Shown: positions 1 through 9,106, counted from the first letter of the stretch. The stretch is 13,113 bases of DNA from CAYLNH01 sp964384625 (GCA_964384625.1 CAYLNH010000207.1:1-13113), one strand, 5' to 3'. Made by a program: numbers and translations. The notes: generated by a model not told the origin, from the letters alone.

Positions 1-55
1 GCCCGAAAACGGGCAACTCGGAGAGCGGGTCCAAGCATCCGGCCGGCGGCGTTGA

Positions 56-97
56 CCCCGCAAAGCGGGGCAAGCACGAAATGTATCCCGCCAAGGC
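56..97. repeat. 42-bp direct repeat, copy 1
   Basis: This stretch is identical base for base to 13031-13072. It begins with a small hairpin (CCCCGC, loop AAA, GCGGGG; 56-70) and ends in a second one that runs two bases past the repeat (CCGCC, loop AA, GGCGG; 88-99). Further hairpins lie beside it: GCCCG with loop AAAA and CGGGC at 1-14, and CGATGC with loop TC and GCATCG at 104-117. The style matches the palindrome-rich stretch at the other end of the window, so this is probably a dispersed non-coding repeat family. No gene is seen in 1-189. Confidence 0.85.
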
Positions 98-124
98 GGA
101 ACACGATGCTCGCATCGCTTATTC

Positions 125-149
125 GGCACCGTCTGGCCGGACCGGTGCC
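125..149. other. strong hairpin downstream of the lipoprotein gene
   Basis: GGCACCG and CGGTGCC form a stem that can be extended inward by GTC and GAC with a one-base bulge. It lies 41 bases past the stop codon of the minus-strand lipoprotein gene. It could stabilise the 3' end of the transcript or help terminate it, but no T-run follows on the minus strand, so it is not a classical intrinsic terminator. Confidence 0.4.
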
Positions 150-189
150 TGGCCGCCGTCCCTGGCTGGAAAACTCACGCCGAGCCCAT

Positions 190-2427
190 CTAGTCAGTCT
201 CGAGATACTTGACGATGGCGTCGACGGAACGGGGCCAGAGCTTCTTCTTGAGAGCCGTGATTTCCTTGACGAGTTTGCTGTTGCGTTTGTATTCGTCCTT
301 CAGATAGGCCGGCGGATCCGCACTGACGAAGTATTCGGATTTGGCGGCGGCGGCCGGGTCGAGATTGCGGCAGTAGCCCAAACAGATGCCCATGAAGTTG
401 CCGGCCATCTGCCAATTGTCTTCCTCGGCAAACGCCGTGGCCCTGGCATTGAGTTCCAGAGGGTAGGAGCTCAACGTCGCAAGCAGTCGCATCATCGCGA
501 TCTTCGCGGTCTCGTTCCGCGCCCACTCTTTCATCTCGAGCAAGGTCATGACGCGATCGACCTTCAGCTTGGGCTTCGGGTTTTTCACGCCCATGTCGTC
601 CGGCTTCGAAGCCAACTGCTTCGTATACCGTTTCGTCTTCTCAGGGTCGATGGATTCCTGGATGAACGTGCGGCGCAGGGACTGCTTCAGGTTGATCTTG
701 TGGTTTTCTTTTTTGTCGCCGTACTCGATTACGAATCCCAGGCGCGCATTGGCCACCGCCTCGGTGATCTTTCGTTTGATAGTGTACTTGTAGTAGGCCT
801 GTTCATACAGCTTCGGTGGTACGCCTTCGGTGTCCTTCTTCTTGCGCACCAGCCGGAGATATTCCGGGTTGTCGGTCGCGATCACCTCGCCCTTCAACGT
901 CACCACCTCCTGTACGGTCCGGCCGAGCCCGTAGTCCGCTTCCAGAGTGGCGTAGATGCCTTCGCTCATGACGTAGTCCTTCGGCGAGACCTTCACGTCT
1001 TCCTCGCCGAGGGTCATACCGTAAACCATCGGTGAATTCCTGAACTGCTTGCTGAAGCTCGCCTTCAGGTCGTTGCGCAGTTCCGTACCGAGGCCGTCCT
1101 TCGGTTTGATCTCCTTGATAAACAGCTTGCGCGCGACAAAGAGCTTGACGAATTTCTGCGAGCGCACCCGGCGCCGGCCGGCGTCTTTCAGTTGATCGGC
1201 GGCCTTGGCGCTCAGCTTCTGTTTGGCCGCAGCGACGAAGTCGCCGATCTCCTGAATCATGCCGTACAGAATCAGCGCGTTGCCGTGGCGCTCGCCCTTC
1301 TGAATCTCCTGCTCGGCAGTGTCGAGAAAGTGCGCATAAGACTGCGGCAGCAGCGCCAGGTACCGGGTCCAGATTCCCTTGGACGCAGCGGTCATGACGG
1401 GCTTCTCCAGCTTCCCGGCTTCGACCAGCCTGGCCTGGTGAAACAGGAAGAGCTTCCAGTGGTGGTTCCTGGCGGCCAGCGCTTTCATCTCGGCCTTCCA
1501 GAGTTCGGCCTGGGCCGTGCCGATATCGCTCTGCAGCCGCTGGAAGTCCTTCTGCACTGCCTTCTGTTTGAACGCCTGGGCCAAAACGTCGTCCGCCAGC
1601 CACTTGCTGCGGCCGGCATAGAGGGCGGCTTTGGTCGCCTTATTCGCCTTGGCCGTGGCGAACCCCAGCTGGCGATAACGCGCGATCTCGGCCTTGAGCA
1701 GCAACGGCGCCACCTGCAGGCGGGCTGCCTGCACCCGCTTGGCCGCAGCCGTGTCGCGATACAGCGAAGCCTTCGCGTCCAACTGTTCGTACGCCTGCCC
1801 GTATTTTTTGGCGGTCACCAGCTTTTTGACTGCCGCCAATGTCTTCTGTGAATCTGCCTCGAGAGCGTCTTTGAGCCGGTTGTAAGCCTTCAGGTTTGCG
1901 CCCGATTTGGCCGGCAGATGGAGCTTCGTGTTCTTAATCCAGGCGGCGAACTCATCACTGAACCCGATCCCGGAGACCCAGTAAAACCCCTTGGCGGTCT
2001 TCAGCCTGGGTTTCACGGCGATGCCCGCGTCAATCCAATCCATCGCCGCCCGCAGTTCACCGGCGTCCGCGCCCGCGGCGCCGCTGACCGTCAGCTTGTC
2101 CTGCATCAAAATGAGGAACGGAAACTTGCGGGCCGTCTCTTTGCGCCAGTTCAGCCGAACCACCGTTTCGGCTTTGGCAAGCCCGACCTTCGCTGCGGCA
2201 ACGGCCATCTCGTCCTTGTCCATGTGCTCATACACATCGACGTAGTACTTCAGTACGGCATAGTGCGTGTCGGCCGTTTTCGGGTCGACGGACTGCGCCG
2301 AAGCATAATTGTCCTTCTTGATATGGACCGGACTGGGGGTCGCACAGCCGGTGATCAGGGCGGCACACAAAACAGCGGCGACAGCCGGCACAACAGCTAC
2401 AAGTGACTTCCGAAGAATGGTTTTCAC
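190..2427 (-). CDS. large secreted lipoprotein of unknown function
   Basis: The 745-residue product starts with a basic N-terminus, a hydrophobic stretch (about residues 8-26) and a lipobox ending in ITGC, so Cys28 is the likely lipidated residue. The mature protein should be anchored in a membrane facing the periplasm or outside. The start is a GTG preceded by AGAGG four bases upstream; no ATG fits. I recognise no catalytic domain. The first ~430 residues are rich in Ala, Lys, Leu and Gln and look almost entirely helical, with a TPR-like look near residues 50-95. The part from about 440 to 600 is more mixed, with several lysine-rich stretches, and the end is helical again. It is the last gene of the minus-strand run but has its own likely promoter (2485-2512), so it may be expressed separately from the two enzymes. 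A scaffold or assembly role is a guess. The existence of the gene is secure; its function is not known. Confidence 0.9.
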   Translation of the reverse strand: MKTILRKSLVAVVPAVAAVLCAALITGCATPSPVHIKKDNYASAQSVDPKTADTHYAVLKYYVDVYEHMDKDEMAVAAAKVGLAKAETVVRLNWRKETARKFPFLILMQDKLTVSGAAGADAGELRAAMDWIDAGIAVKPRLKTAKGFYWVSGIGFSDEFAAWIKNTKLHLPAKSGANLKAYNRLKDALEADSQKTLAAVKKLVTAKKYGQAYEQLDAKASLYRDTAAAKRVQAARLQVAPLLLKAEIARYRQLGFATAKANKATKAALYAGRSKWLADDVLAQAFKQKAVQKDFQRLQSDIGTAQAELWKAEMKALAARNHHWKLFLFHQARLVEAGKLEKPVMTAASKGIWTRYLALLPQSYAHFLDTAEQEIQKGERHGNALILYGMIQEIGDFVAAAKQKLSAKAADQLKDAGRRRVRSQKFVKLFVARKLFIKEIKPKDGLGTELRNDLKASFSKQFRNSPMVYGMTLGEEDVKVSPKDYVMSEGIYATLEADYGLGRTVQEVVTLKGEVIATDNPEYLRLVRKKKDTEGVPPKLYEQAYYKYTIKRKITEAVANARLGFVIEYGDKKENHKINLKQSLRRTFIQESIDPEKTKRYTKQLASKPDDMGVKNPKPKLKVDRVMTLLEMKEWARNETAKIAMMRLLATLSSYPLELNARATAFAEEDNWQMAGNFMGICLGYCRNLDPAAAAKSEYFVSADPPAYLKDEYKRNSKLVKEITALKKKLWPRSVDAIVKYLETD

Positions 2428-2484
2428 GCAACAACCTCTTGTTCCACAAACTCTCCAATACTCAGGGAAACTGCAACAGCAAGT

Positions 2485-2512
2485 ACTATAGGAGACAGGA
2501 CCTCCTTTGCAA
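2485..2512 (-). promoter_or_regulatory. putative sigma70 promoter of the lipoprotein gene
   Basis: On the minus strand, TTGCAA (2507-2512, -35) and TATAGT (2485-2490, -10) are separated by 16 bases. The -10 matches consensus at 5 of 6 positions and the -35 at 4 of 6. The predicted transcript would start near 2478, giving a leader of about 50 bases before the GTG at 2427. This supports independent transcription of the lipoprotein gene. Confidence 0.5.
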
Positions 2513-2553
2513 GATTCCCCGGCATAGCCTGGGGCGAGGTCCTGAGATACAGA

Positions 2554-2692
2554 ATGCGGGATCCAGTATCCAGGATGATCGGCAGTAGTCGATTGTCGTC
2601 GGCCGTAGTCGACAACCGACGATCCGAGACCTCCGATCCCGCATCCACGAAGTCCCTGAGCTTGTCGAAGGCTGCAACCTGGATCCCGTATC
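2554..2692. repeat. small inverted-repeat element in the 2428-2712 gap
   Basis: The ends are 13-bp inverted repeats with one mismatch: ATGCGGGATCCAG at 2554-2566 and CTGGATCCCGTAT at 2680-2692. An internal GATCCCGCAT (2635-2644) is a perfect inverted match to the left end. Between them lie nested inverted repeats (TCGTCGG with CCGACGA) and the short sequence CCTGAGCTTGTCGAAGG (2655-2671), which I recall as a common dispersed palindromic repeat in many bacterial genomes. There is no coding capacity. The arrangement suggests a non-autonomous mobile or REP-like element of about 140 bp between the enzyme gene and the lipoprotein promoter. Confidence 0.5.
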
Positions 2693-2712
2693 GCGCGAAG
2701 CCCCGCTCCTGG

Positions 2713-5517
2713 CTACTCCAAGAGCCCGTCCGGCCCGCCGAGATCCGGTGCGCCCTGGTCGTCGTCGGTCTCGGCTGTCTGGGGGGCGCTGGACTGGATC
2801 ATCGGTTTTGTCCAGCGAATCGTCTCGCTGACGCCGGTGCGATTGCCGTCGACCGCGAGTTCCAGAACCACCACCTTGCCGACAAATGCCTTGAGATTGA
2901 CGGCGCCGGTTTTCAGTGGGGGTGCCGTCGGTTTGCCCGTGCCGTCGGCCTTGGCGACTTGCGGGCGGTAGCGTTTCCAGCGTTGTTGGCCGTTGACCCG
3001 CACCATGTAGTTGGCGCCGTCGCCGTAGCCATGGTCGGTACCGTACTGGAAGACCAGAAACGGCTGTCCATCGAGGTCCAGACCAAACTCCGGGATTTTC
3101 ACGAGGTACGGCAGGTTGCCTTCTTCGTCGGCGTCCGGTTCGCCGTCAAACTGATTGATGGAATTGCCTTTGTGATGGCGGTTGCTGTACTGCGAGATGA
3201 TCCCCGTGCCGCGGCGGGCGATCGTGTTGACTGCGGGGACGTCCGTGAGCATCATATTGAAGTCGAGCTCCGCCGGTCGGCGCCAGTAGGCAACAAGGCC
3301 GGCGTCCGATTCCAGCTCGACTTCGTACTCGCCCCGGCCGAGGTCTTTCACGGCCGTCGCGCCGGAGAAGGATACCTTCTTGCCGGTTGACCGGACCTTC
3401 ACCTTGACCGTCTCCGGCTTCTGCCCCTCCTTCGCATTGAGCTTGGCAAAGGTTGCCAGCCAGAAGCCGTCGCGCACCAGACAACGGCGAATGCAGTAGC
3501 CCTCGGGCACGGAGGCGATCGTGACCGGCGCGCGTTTGACGTCCGTAATTGTGATGTAGACGCCCTTCGGGTTCAGACCGATGATCCTGTCGCCGTTATA
3601 GCCGAGCCAGCCCTCAACCCCGGCGTTGCCGACCACGGCCCCGGTCACGCCGTGCAGGCGCCAGTAGATCAGCTCCTCGCCCTGCGGCGTGATCCTGACA
3701 AAGCGCGTGCCATTCCGGCGGACGAAGCGATGCTCGACGCCGTCCTTACTCTTGAAGTAGTGCATGACGTCCGGATCCCAGGTCTCCGGCCAGTGGCTCT
3801 TGAGCTGCTCTTTCGCGAAGGTCACACCACGTTTGCGCAACATCAGCCGTTCCTGGATAGGATCCTTTTCGTAGCCCGCCGGCCACTTGGTCATCCAGCC
3901 GCGGATATCGTCGGCATCGAACCCCCGCGGCGCCTGGTTGATGTTCCACATGCGCAGGGACTTCCCGAAGATATAGGCGTTGATCGGGTGCGCGTGGTTC
4001 GGCCATTGCGTCAGACTCAAAGCGAACTGCTGGCCGCGCGCGGTGACTTCGTTATTGCGTTCGCCCATGACCGCAATGTCCGGCATCAGTTTCTTAAAGT
4101 ATTGCCGCATGCGCACGCCGCCGTTGTACCAGTTTTCGCCATCAGGTTCACCCAGAACATGCCGCCGTACCACCCACGAACAATCTTCATAGATGCCGCT
4201 CACCTTGTAGCGCTCGACGATCGGTTGGCACAATTCCGGGTACATCCGCTGCCAGACGCGGAAACCGAAATACTTCTTCGGTCCGATCTTTTTGCGGATC
4301 CACGGGTGCACGTGTGTAATGATCGTCGGGTTGGTATAAGGAAAGATATGGAACCCCAGTTCCTGCAGCTTCGGCCAGCGTTCGGTCACGTTGTCCCAGC
4401 CCTCGTAGTGTGTCGGGTTGTCCAGCGGCCAGTTCGGAAAGTAATCCATCGGCCCGCCGGTCTGCTTCCGAATCTGTCCGTCATTCCAGCCGACCATCCA
4501 CTCCTGACAGGTGAAGACCGCGATCGTATCCCGCGGCACGAGCCTGGCGTATTGCTCACCCGACTGCGGACTCGGCGTCGGCATGGTGACGATCCGGATC
4601 TTGTCGGCCCAGGCCGGTTTGGTCGCGGCCAACGGCTTCATGTCCGGCCACTGCTTCTCCATCTGTTGGACGTAGCGTTCTGCCGCCTTCGCCCAGTAAC
4701 CCCGGAACACATTGAAACGCCAGACGGCGCCTTTGATCGTCGTGCAGTTCTCGATGCGGTCGGCCGTTTCAAAGTACAGCCGCAGGTTCCAGCCGGCATC
4801 GCGATGCAACTGGAAGAGCCGGCCATAGCGCAGCTCCGGTTCATCGGCCCAGAGGCCGAGACACCCCTGTTTGCTCTCGGCGATGAGCAGCGCGGCTTCC
4901 CAGCCCTGCGGCCAGCGATTGCTGTATTTCCAGTCCGGCGGCGTGTCATCCTTTGTAACGCTGAAACCGTCGCTCGCGGGAATGATCAGCCGCAGGTCCT
5001 CCGACAACCCGGCAAAGCCAACACCACAGTCCAGCACCCCGCGATCGCGCACGCCGATCACCTTCTCAATCTCGGCGGTCACTGCCGGTTGGATCAGGAG
5101 GTCCTCGGTCTTCGGATCAACGGAAAGAGACAACGTCATTGTCAAGCCCTTGTCGAAGTGCTGCACACCATGGTGCACTCCGTATCTGTTCAACAGGCCC
5201 CGGTAGACCAACGAAACTCCGTCTTCCCGCTTTTTCACGGTCAGTTGCGAACGGTCAGAAAGTCGGTATGTCTTGTTTCTGATCCCGGGCCTGACGGACT
5301 CGATGGTGACCCCACCGAAGGGTGGTTTCGCGTTCGCCTTGGCGTAGGTCTCGCCCGTCAACCGGTTCTCGATCGTCGTCATCGTCAAACCGTCGAACTC
5401 AACGATGTAACGTTTCGTCGTCACCGTCACCTTCCGGCCGTTGACGGCAAACGTCTCGGCGGCAGCCAGAGGTAGTGCGATCAGCAGTAGCAGGAGCCCA
5501 AGTAATCGAATTTTCAT
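2713..5517 (-). CDS. secreted putative glycoside hydrolase, DUF6259-like
   Basis: The chosen ATG (5515-5517) follows AGGAAGAG with a nine-base gap and gives a clean signal peptide (MKIRLLGLLLLLIALPLAAA, cleavage after Ala20). An ATG ten codons further upstream would spoil this signal. The 934-residue product has a beta-rich N-terminal part (about 21-290) beginning with a short segment containing the ENRLTGETY motif, which resembles the start of DUF6259 proteins. A probable TIM-barrel part follows (about 300-620), with barrel-strand-like motifs GFHIFPYTNP, GIYEDCSW (Asp445) and VMGERNNE (Glu486, Glu490). These acidic residues are candidate catalytic residues by analogy with GH36/GH101-like folds; that is inference. 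The C-terminus (about 760-920) looks like a jelly-roll domain ending in WTKPMI, followed by an acidic tail. It likely cleaves a glycan outside the cytoplasm; the substrate is unknown. It lies 117 bases downstream of the CBM9/GH gene and is probably co-transcribed with it. Confidence 0.85.
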   Translation of the reverse strand: MKIRLLGLLLLLIALPLAAAETFAVNGRKVTVTTKRYIVEFDGLTMTTIENRLTGETYAKANAKPPFGGVTIESVRPGIRNKTYRLSDRSQLTVKKREDGVSLVYRGLLNRYGVHHGVQHFDKGLTMTLSLSVDPKTEDLLIQPAVTAEIEKVIGVRDRGVLDCGVGFAGLSEDLRLIIPASDGFSVTKDDTPPDWKYSNRWPQGWEAALLIAESKQGCLGLWADEPELRYGRLFQLHRDAGWNLRLYFETADRIENCTTIKGAVWRFNVFRGYWAKAAERYVQQMEKQWPDMKPLAATKPAWADKIRIVTMPTPSPQSGEQYARLVPRDTIAVFTCQEWMVGWNDGQIRKQTGGPMDYFPNWPLDNPTHYEGWDNVTERWPKLQELGFHIFPYTNPTIITHVHPWIRKKIGPKKYFGFRVWQRMYPELCQPIVERYKVSGIYEDCSWVVRRHVLGEPDGENWYNGGVRMRQYFKKLMPDIAVMGERNNEVTARGQQFALSLTQWPNHAHPINAYIFGKSLRMWNINQAPRGFDADDIRGWMTKWPAGYEKDPIQERLMLRKRGVTFAKEQLKSHWPETWDPDVMHYFKSKDGVEHRFVRRNGTRFVRITPQGEELIYWRLHGVTGAVVGNAGVEGWLGYNGDRIIGLNPKGVYITITDVKRAPVTIASVPEGYCIRRCLVRDGFWLATFAKLNAKEGQKPETVKVKVRSTGKKVSFSGATAVKDLGRGEYEVELESDAGLVAYWRRPAELDFNMMLTDVPAVNTIARRGTGIISQYSNRHHKGNSINQFDGEPDADEEGNLPYLVKIPEFGLDLDGQPFLVFQYGTDHGYGDGANYMVRVNGQQRWKRYRPQVAKADGTGKPTAPPLKTGAVNLKAFVGKVVVLELAVDGNRTGVSETIRWTKPMIQSSAPQTAETDDDQGAPDLGGPDGLLE

Positions 5518-5580
5518 CGCCGTAATCTCTTCCTCGTTCCGGCACAAAGCAGCCCGCGACTCCGTGGGAAGAATGAGGAC

Positions 5581-5602
5581 AGCGGACCTCTAGCGATCCG
5601 CT
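5581..5602. other. intergenic stem-loop between the two enzyme genes
   Basis: AGCGGA (5581-5586) and TCCGCT (5597-5602) can pair around a ten-base loop. Beside it is a tandem 7-bp repeat, TCGCGAG twice (5611-5624). Both lie in the 117-base gap downstream of the CBM9/GH gene. No strong T-run follows on the minus strand, so this looks more like a processing or stabilising structure than a full terminator. No promoter of good quality was seen in the gap. Confidence 0.3.
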
Positions 5603-5634
5603 ATCGTTGCTCGCGAGTCGCGAGTTGCATTGTC

Positions 5635-8600
5635 CTACTTCAACCGAATCATCTTCACATCGTAGCCGACGAGATCCAACTCCAACTTGCCGTCTTTCCA
5701 GGCGTATTTCTCGTCAGGCTTCTCTTCGTTGACGGCCTCCTTGGGGGTCACACCCAGGGCCTTCAGGTCCAGTGTCAACGTAGCCTTCTCGGGCTTCGGG
5801 TTCCAGGTGCAGACAACGAGCAGGAGGTCCTTGCCGCGCTTCATCAGGAGGAACTTGATGTCGTCGTTGCCGGCTTTGATCGGACAATCCTCGGCCCAGT
5901 AGTTGTAGATCGCGCAGTCGTCCATGCCGTAACCGAAGTTCAACGCGCGCTTCAGCATCCTGCCGTCTTCCTGCGGCATGTAGGCCTTGATCTCGTGGGT
6001 GAAGAGGACGCCGAAGCGCGTGCGCTCGGCAATGCGTTTTTCCTCTTTGCTGCTGGTCTTGTCGACGCGTGCCAGGGCATAGGGGATGTTGCCGCTCTGC
6101 AAACCCATCGACTGCGCCCGCAGCATGGCGTGCGGATACTTCGACTGCTGCGGTTCCGGGCCATAGAACCATTCGAGATCCAGGTTGGTCTCGTTAAAGC
6201 TGTAGAGCGGCACCAGGTGCGTGTTGGTCATGTGGATCATCATCAGCGTTTTCGTCTCTTCGGTACGCAACTGCTGATGCAGAATCCAGATGCGCTTGAG
6301 GTACTCGCGGTGCGCCCACATGCCGGCCGACGGCTGGATGCGGCCGTTGTCCATGACGTAGGCGTTGGTGGTCAGCGGGTCGTAGGCGCGCTTCGGGAAG
6401 GCGTTGTCGAAGTACAGCCCCAGCCCGCGCCGCAGAAACTGTGCGCCGTACCAACAGGCGAAGTCCTGATAGCTGCGTACCAACCCGCCGGTGGAGCCGT
6501 AGCCGTAGTTGCCGGACCACTCGTTCTGGAAGATCGGTGTCTCCTTGTGATGCCACGAGGTCGAATGGAACTCCTCCCAGTACACCGACTGGTAGTCCGG
6601 CCGATTCGCCATGCGATCGAGGGAAACTCTCGCCAGGAATCGCATCTGCTCGGCAGTCTTGCTCGATGTGCCCTTGATATCACCGGCGAGGTTGCGGTTG
6701 GACCACAGTTCGAGGAACGGTTTGATCTGCCGGCGATTCCCCGTTAACCGGACTTCGTGCATCTTGTCGAGAATGGACAGATCGCCGTTGCGCGGATACT
6801 TGGCCGAGCAGTTCTCGTCCGCGCCCCAGTACTCGCTGCCCATCATCTGGAAGTTCTCATAGCCCGGATGCCGGCGGTTGTAGAGAATACGGCGCCAGCC
6901 CTTCATCATCGGCTTGGCCGGACTGGCCATCAGGCCGAAAACGATCTTCCGCGGCTTACTGATGATCGTCGGCTTCTGGATGAGATTGACGCGCAGCGTC
7001 AGGACCCCATCGGCGCGGTTGAGCACAAGGCAGGGCGCGAACGTCTTCGTCTTCTTGTCGACGTTGAGGACCCAGCCGTTGTCGTTGTCGGCGAACCAGC
7101 AGATGCCGCGCTGCGGGCCGCCGAGCCAGGCGTAGCATTTGAAGTTGCCGTACCAGTTGCCGTCGGGAAACTTCGTGCTGTCCCAGATGTCGCCTTCGCC
7201 CTTGGGAACCGCGCCGACGGGGTTCAGCCGCAGCCCGGAGGTGCTGATATGCCACAGCGGCGCCACTTCGTCCTTCAGCGGGATGTCCAGCCAGAGCTTG
7301 TTCAGCGGCATCTGCTTGCCGGCGACGGCGGGCGGCGGGGTTAATGTCAACTCCACCTTCATGCAGCCGTCGTACTCGGTCGTGCACTTGCTCGCAATGC
7401 GGACGCCCGGGGCGCTGCCGCTGCCCTCATAGACCGTGGCGTGCGGCTGTGTCTTCGTGATCTTGCCGGAACCGCTGACGACTTCGCCGGCGCCCGTCTT
7501 CAGCACGATCGGCCCGGCCAGGATCTCCTTGTCCAGCGCCTTCACCGAGTCCCACATGCCAAGCCTGCCGTGGCCGTACTCGCGCAGGACCACCTTCGTC
7601 GTCTTGCCGTCGACCTTGATCGGTTGGAACGGCGGGTAGATCCTGTTGGTGATGCCGAGTTTGTTGCCTTCCCAGGGGAAGTGGATGCGCCTGAAGGTCC
7701 GGACGAAGTCCATGCCGTAGCCGTCGAGTTTCACGTCCAGGCGATACTCGCCGTCCGGCAGATCGGGGATCTTGAACCGGTGAACCGTGCCGGTCTGGTC
7801 CTGGGCCCAGGTGACCGGTTCGTTCAGGAGGACCTTGCCGGCTGTATTCGTCAGTACCGCCCGCGCCGACTTGACAGCTTCGGCCTTTTTGTCGAGCTCT
7901 TTCGTGTCGATCTTCAGCTTGAGCAGATTGAACGAAGGATAGAAGGCAAGCTTCACGGCGGCGCCCGGATTGGGACCGACCCGTACATGCCAGCGTTTCT
8001 CGGGCGCCTGCTGCCATTTGGTGCTGTAGGCGAAATACTGCTCACCGGACTGCGCGTCCGTTACGGTCAACCGGAAGGCGTGTTTGGCGGTCGAATGGAA
8101 CCGGCCCGGCGGGATCCTGTATTCGTAGGCGCCGGCGCCGCCGGCCGGCAGCTTGATCGTCTTGGTTTCGTCGATGCCGGGCATGTCGGAGGACGTCGCC
8201 TTGAAGACGACCTTGGCTTCGCGTGCCGGTCCCGGATTGGCAAGGCGTACCGACAGGTGCAGTTCGCCCAGATGCACTTTCTCGCCCAGTCCGGAAATCT
8301 GCACCGACGGTTTGTCCCTGGAAAGAACCAGACACGGGTATTCAGTCCAGCTCGCGAACGCGCCGCGGTGGGTGAACCAGGTCGCCTGCGCCCAGGGCCG
8401 CTTGAAGTTGCGCGCCAGCAGAACACCCAGTTCGCGGCCAACGGGTTTGCCCTTCTCCCAGCCGAGATCAGCAAAGGGGAGGCTCAGTTCCGCGGTCCAC
8501 ATGTGGGTCTTGCGGTCGACGCTGTTCCTGTATTCCCAGGCGCCGTTCCAACCGACGTCCGGCGTGCCCTTCACCGGATCAAAGCGAACGTCGTAAATCG

Positions 8601-9024
8601 TGCCGATCGCATTGCCGATGAACTGATAGAAACTCTGGTCCCCGGTCTTGGCAGCGCGGTTCGGGCGGTTCGGGTCGATCCAGATCTCGATGCCCTCATC
8701 GAAGATGACGTTCGAATCGCGATTCGTCTGGTTCGCGTACAGCTTGCCGTCCGGCGGCATCTCACTGACGACGGCGATGTAAAGCCGGTCGTCGGTGAAA
8801 CCGCAATACGTCCGGCCGGTGCGGGCCTCGAGCACGCCGCCTTTTCCGGGTTTGATGTCTTGAAAGCCGGCAGTGCCGACGGCGGCGTCCCATTCGCCCG
8901 GCGACAACTTGCCGTCCACCACCGGCGCCTTCTTGAAGCGACTCACGGTGACCACTTTCTTGTTCTCGGCAGCGATGAGTGGAAGTGCTGCAAGACACAG
9001 AAACAACTGAATCAGGTTTCTCAT
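5635..9024 (-). CDS. secreted CBM9-like plus GH123/DUF6067-like protein
   Basis: The 1129-residue product starts at an ATG with GGGA five bases upstream and has a signal peptide cleaved after Ala19 (PLIAA then EN). Residues about 25-240 look like a family 9-type carbohydrate-binding or DOMON-like domain: APVVDGKLSPGEWDAA opens it, and DEGIEIWIDPN and WTAELSLPFADLGW follow. Residues about 250-470 are Ig-like beta modules. The central part contains WLGGPQRGICWFAD (Trp633 to about 646), a motif I associate with the GH123 N-terminal/DUF6067 family, followed by LMASPAKP. The C-terminal catalytic-like region includes VYWEEFHS (Glu817, Glu818) and GLYFDNAF (Asp873) as candidate active-site acids. 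The protein ends in a beta-sandwich typical of the C-termini of these enzymes. Role: secreted or periplasmic glycan degradation; the bond and sugar cannot be read from sequence. The gene follows lacI by 82 bases. Confidence 0.88.
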   Translation of the reverse strand: MRNLIQLFLCLAALPLIAAENKKVVTVSRFKKAPVVDGKLSPGEWDAAVGTAGFQDIKPGKGGVLEARTGRTYCGFTDDRLYIAVVSEMPPDGKLYANQTNRDSNVIFDEGIEIWIDPNRPNRAAKTGDQSFYQFIGNAIGTIYDVRFDPVKGTPDVGWNGAWEYRNSVDRKTHMWTAELSLPFADLGWEKGKPVGRELGVLLARNFKRPWAQATWFTHRGAFASWTEYPCLVLSRDKPSVQISGLGEKVHLGELHLSVRLANPGPAREAKVVFKATSSDMPGIDETKTIKLPAGGAGAYEYRIPPGRFHSTAKHAFRLTVTDAQSGEQYFAYSTKWQQAPEKRWHVRVGPNPGAAVKLAFYPSFNLLKLKIDTKELDKKAEAVKSARAVLTNTAGKVLLNEPVTWAQDQTGTVHRFKIPDLPDGEYRLDVKLDGYGMDFVRTFRRIHFPWEGNKLGITNRIYPPFQPIKVDGKTTKVVLREYGHGRLGMWDSVKALDKEILAGPIVLKTGAGEVVSGSGKITKTQPHATVYEGSGSAPGVRIASKCTTEYDGCMKVELTLTPPPAVAGKQMPLNKLWLDIPLKDEVAPLWHISTSGLRLNPVGAVPKGEGDIWDSTKFPDGNWYGNFKCYAWLGGPQRGICWFADNDNGWVLNVDKKTKTFAPCLVLNRADGVLTLRVNLIQKPTIISKPRKIVFGLMASPAKPMMKGWRRILYNRRHPGYENFQMMGSEYWGADENCSAKYPRNGDLSILDKMHEVRLTGNRRQIKPFLELWSNRNLAGDIKGTSSKTAEQMRFLARVSLDRMANRPDYQSVYWEEFHSTSWHHKETPIFQNEWSGNYGYGSTGGLVRSYQDFACWYGAQFLRRGLGLYFDNAFPKRAYDPLTTNAYVMDNGRIQPSAGMWAHREYLKRIWILHQQLRTEETKTLMMIHMTNTHLVPLYSFNETNLDLEWFYGPEPQQSKYPHAMLRAQSMGLQSGNIPYALARVDKTSSKEEKRIAERTRFGVLFTHEIKAYMPQEDGRMLKRALNFGYGMDDCAIYNYWAEDCPIKAGNDDIKFLLMKRGKDLLLVVCTWNPKPEKATLTLDLKALGVTPKEAVNEEKPDEKYAWKDGKLELDLVGYDVKMIRLK

Positions 9025-9106
9025 ATGGTTCCCTTAATTTCTCCCTTGATCTCTTCCTACGTCCCTTCCGTACTGGGACCCCCGACACTTGCGGGGCTCA
9101 GGATCG

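Noticed and set aside
52..1035. Open frame of 327 codons on the plus strand
   Set aside because: It is antisense to the lipoprotein gene and its start lies inside the 42-bp repeat.
3652..5475. Long open frame of 607 codons on the plus strand
   Set aside because: It lies wholly antisense to the secreted DUF6259-like gene, reads as His-, Arg- and Pro-rich low-quality protein, and is explained by high GC content in the opposite frame.
7772..7824. Operator-like sequences (TGAACCGGTGA and GTGACCGGTTC) inside the CBM9/GH gene
   Set aside because: Both are imperfect half matches within coding sequence and are not near a promoter, so chance is the simpler explanation.
9025..9106. Terminator or separate promoter between lacI and the CBM9/GH gene
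   Set aside because: Only a 5-bp CCCCG to CGGGG stem without a T-run and no convincing -10/-35 pair are present, so neither could be called.
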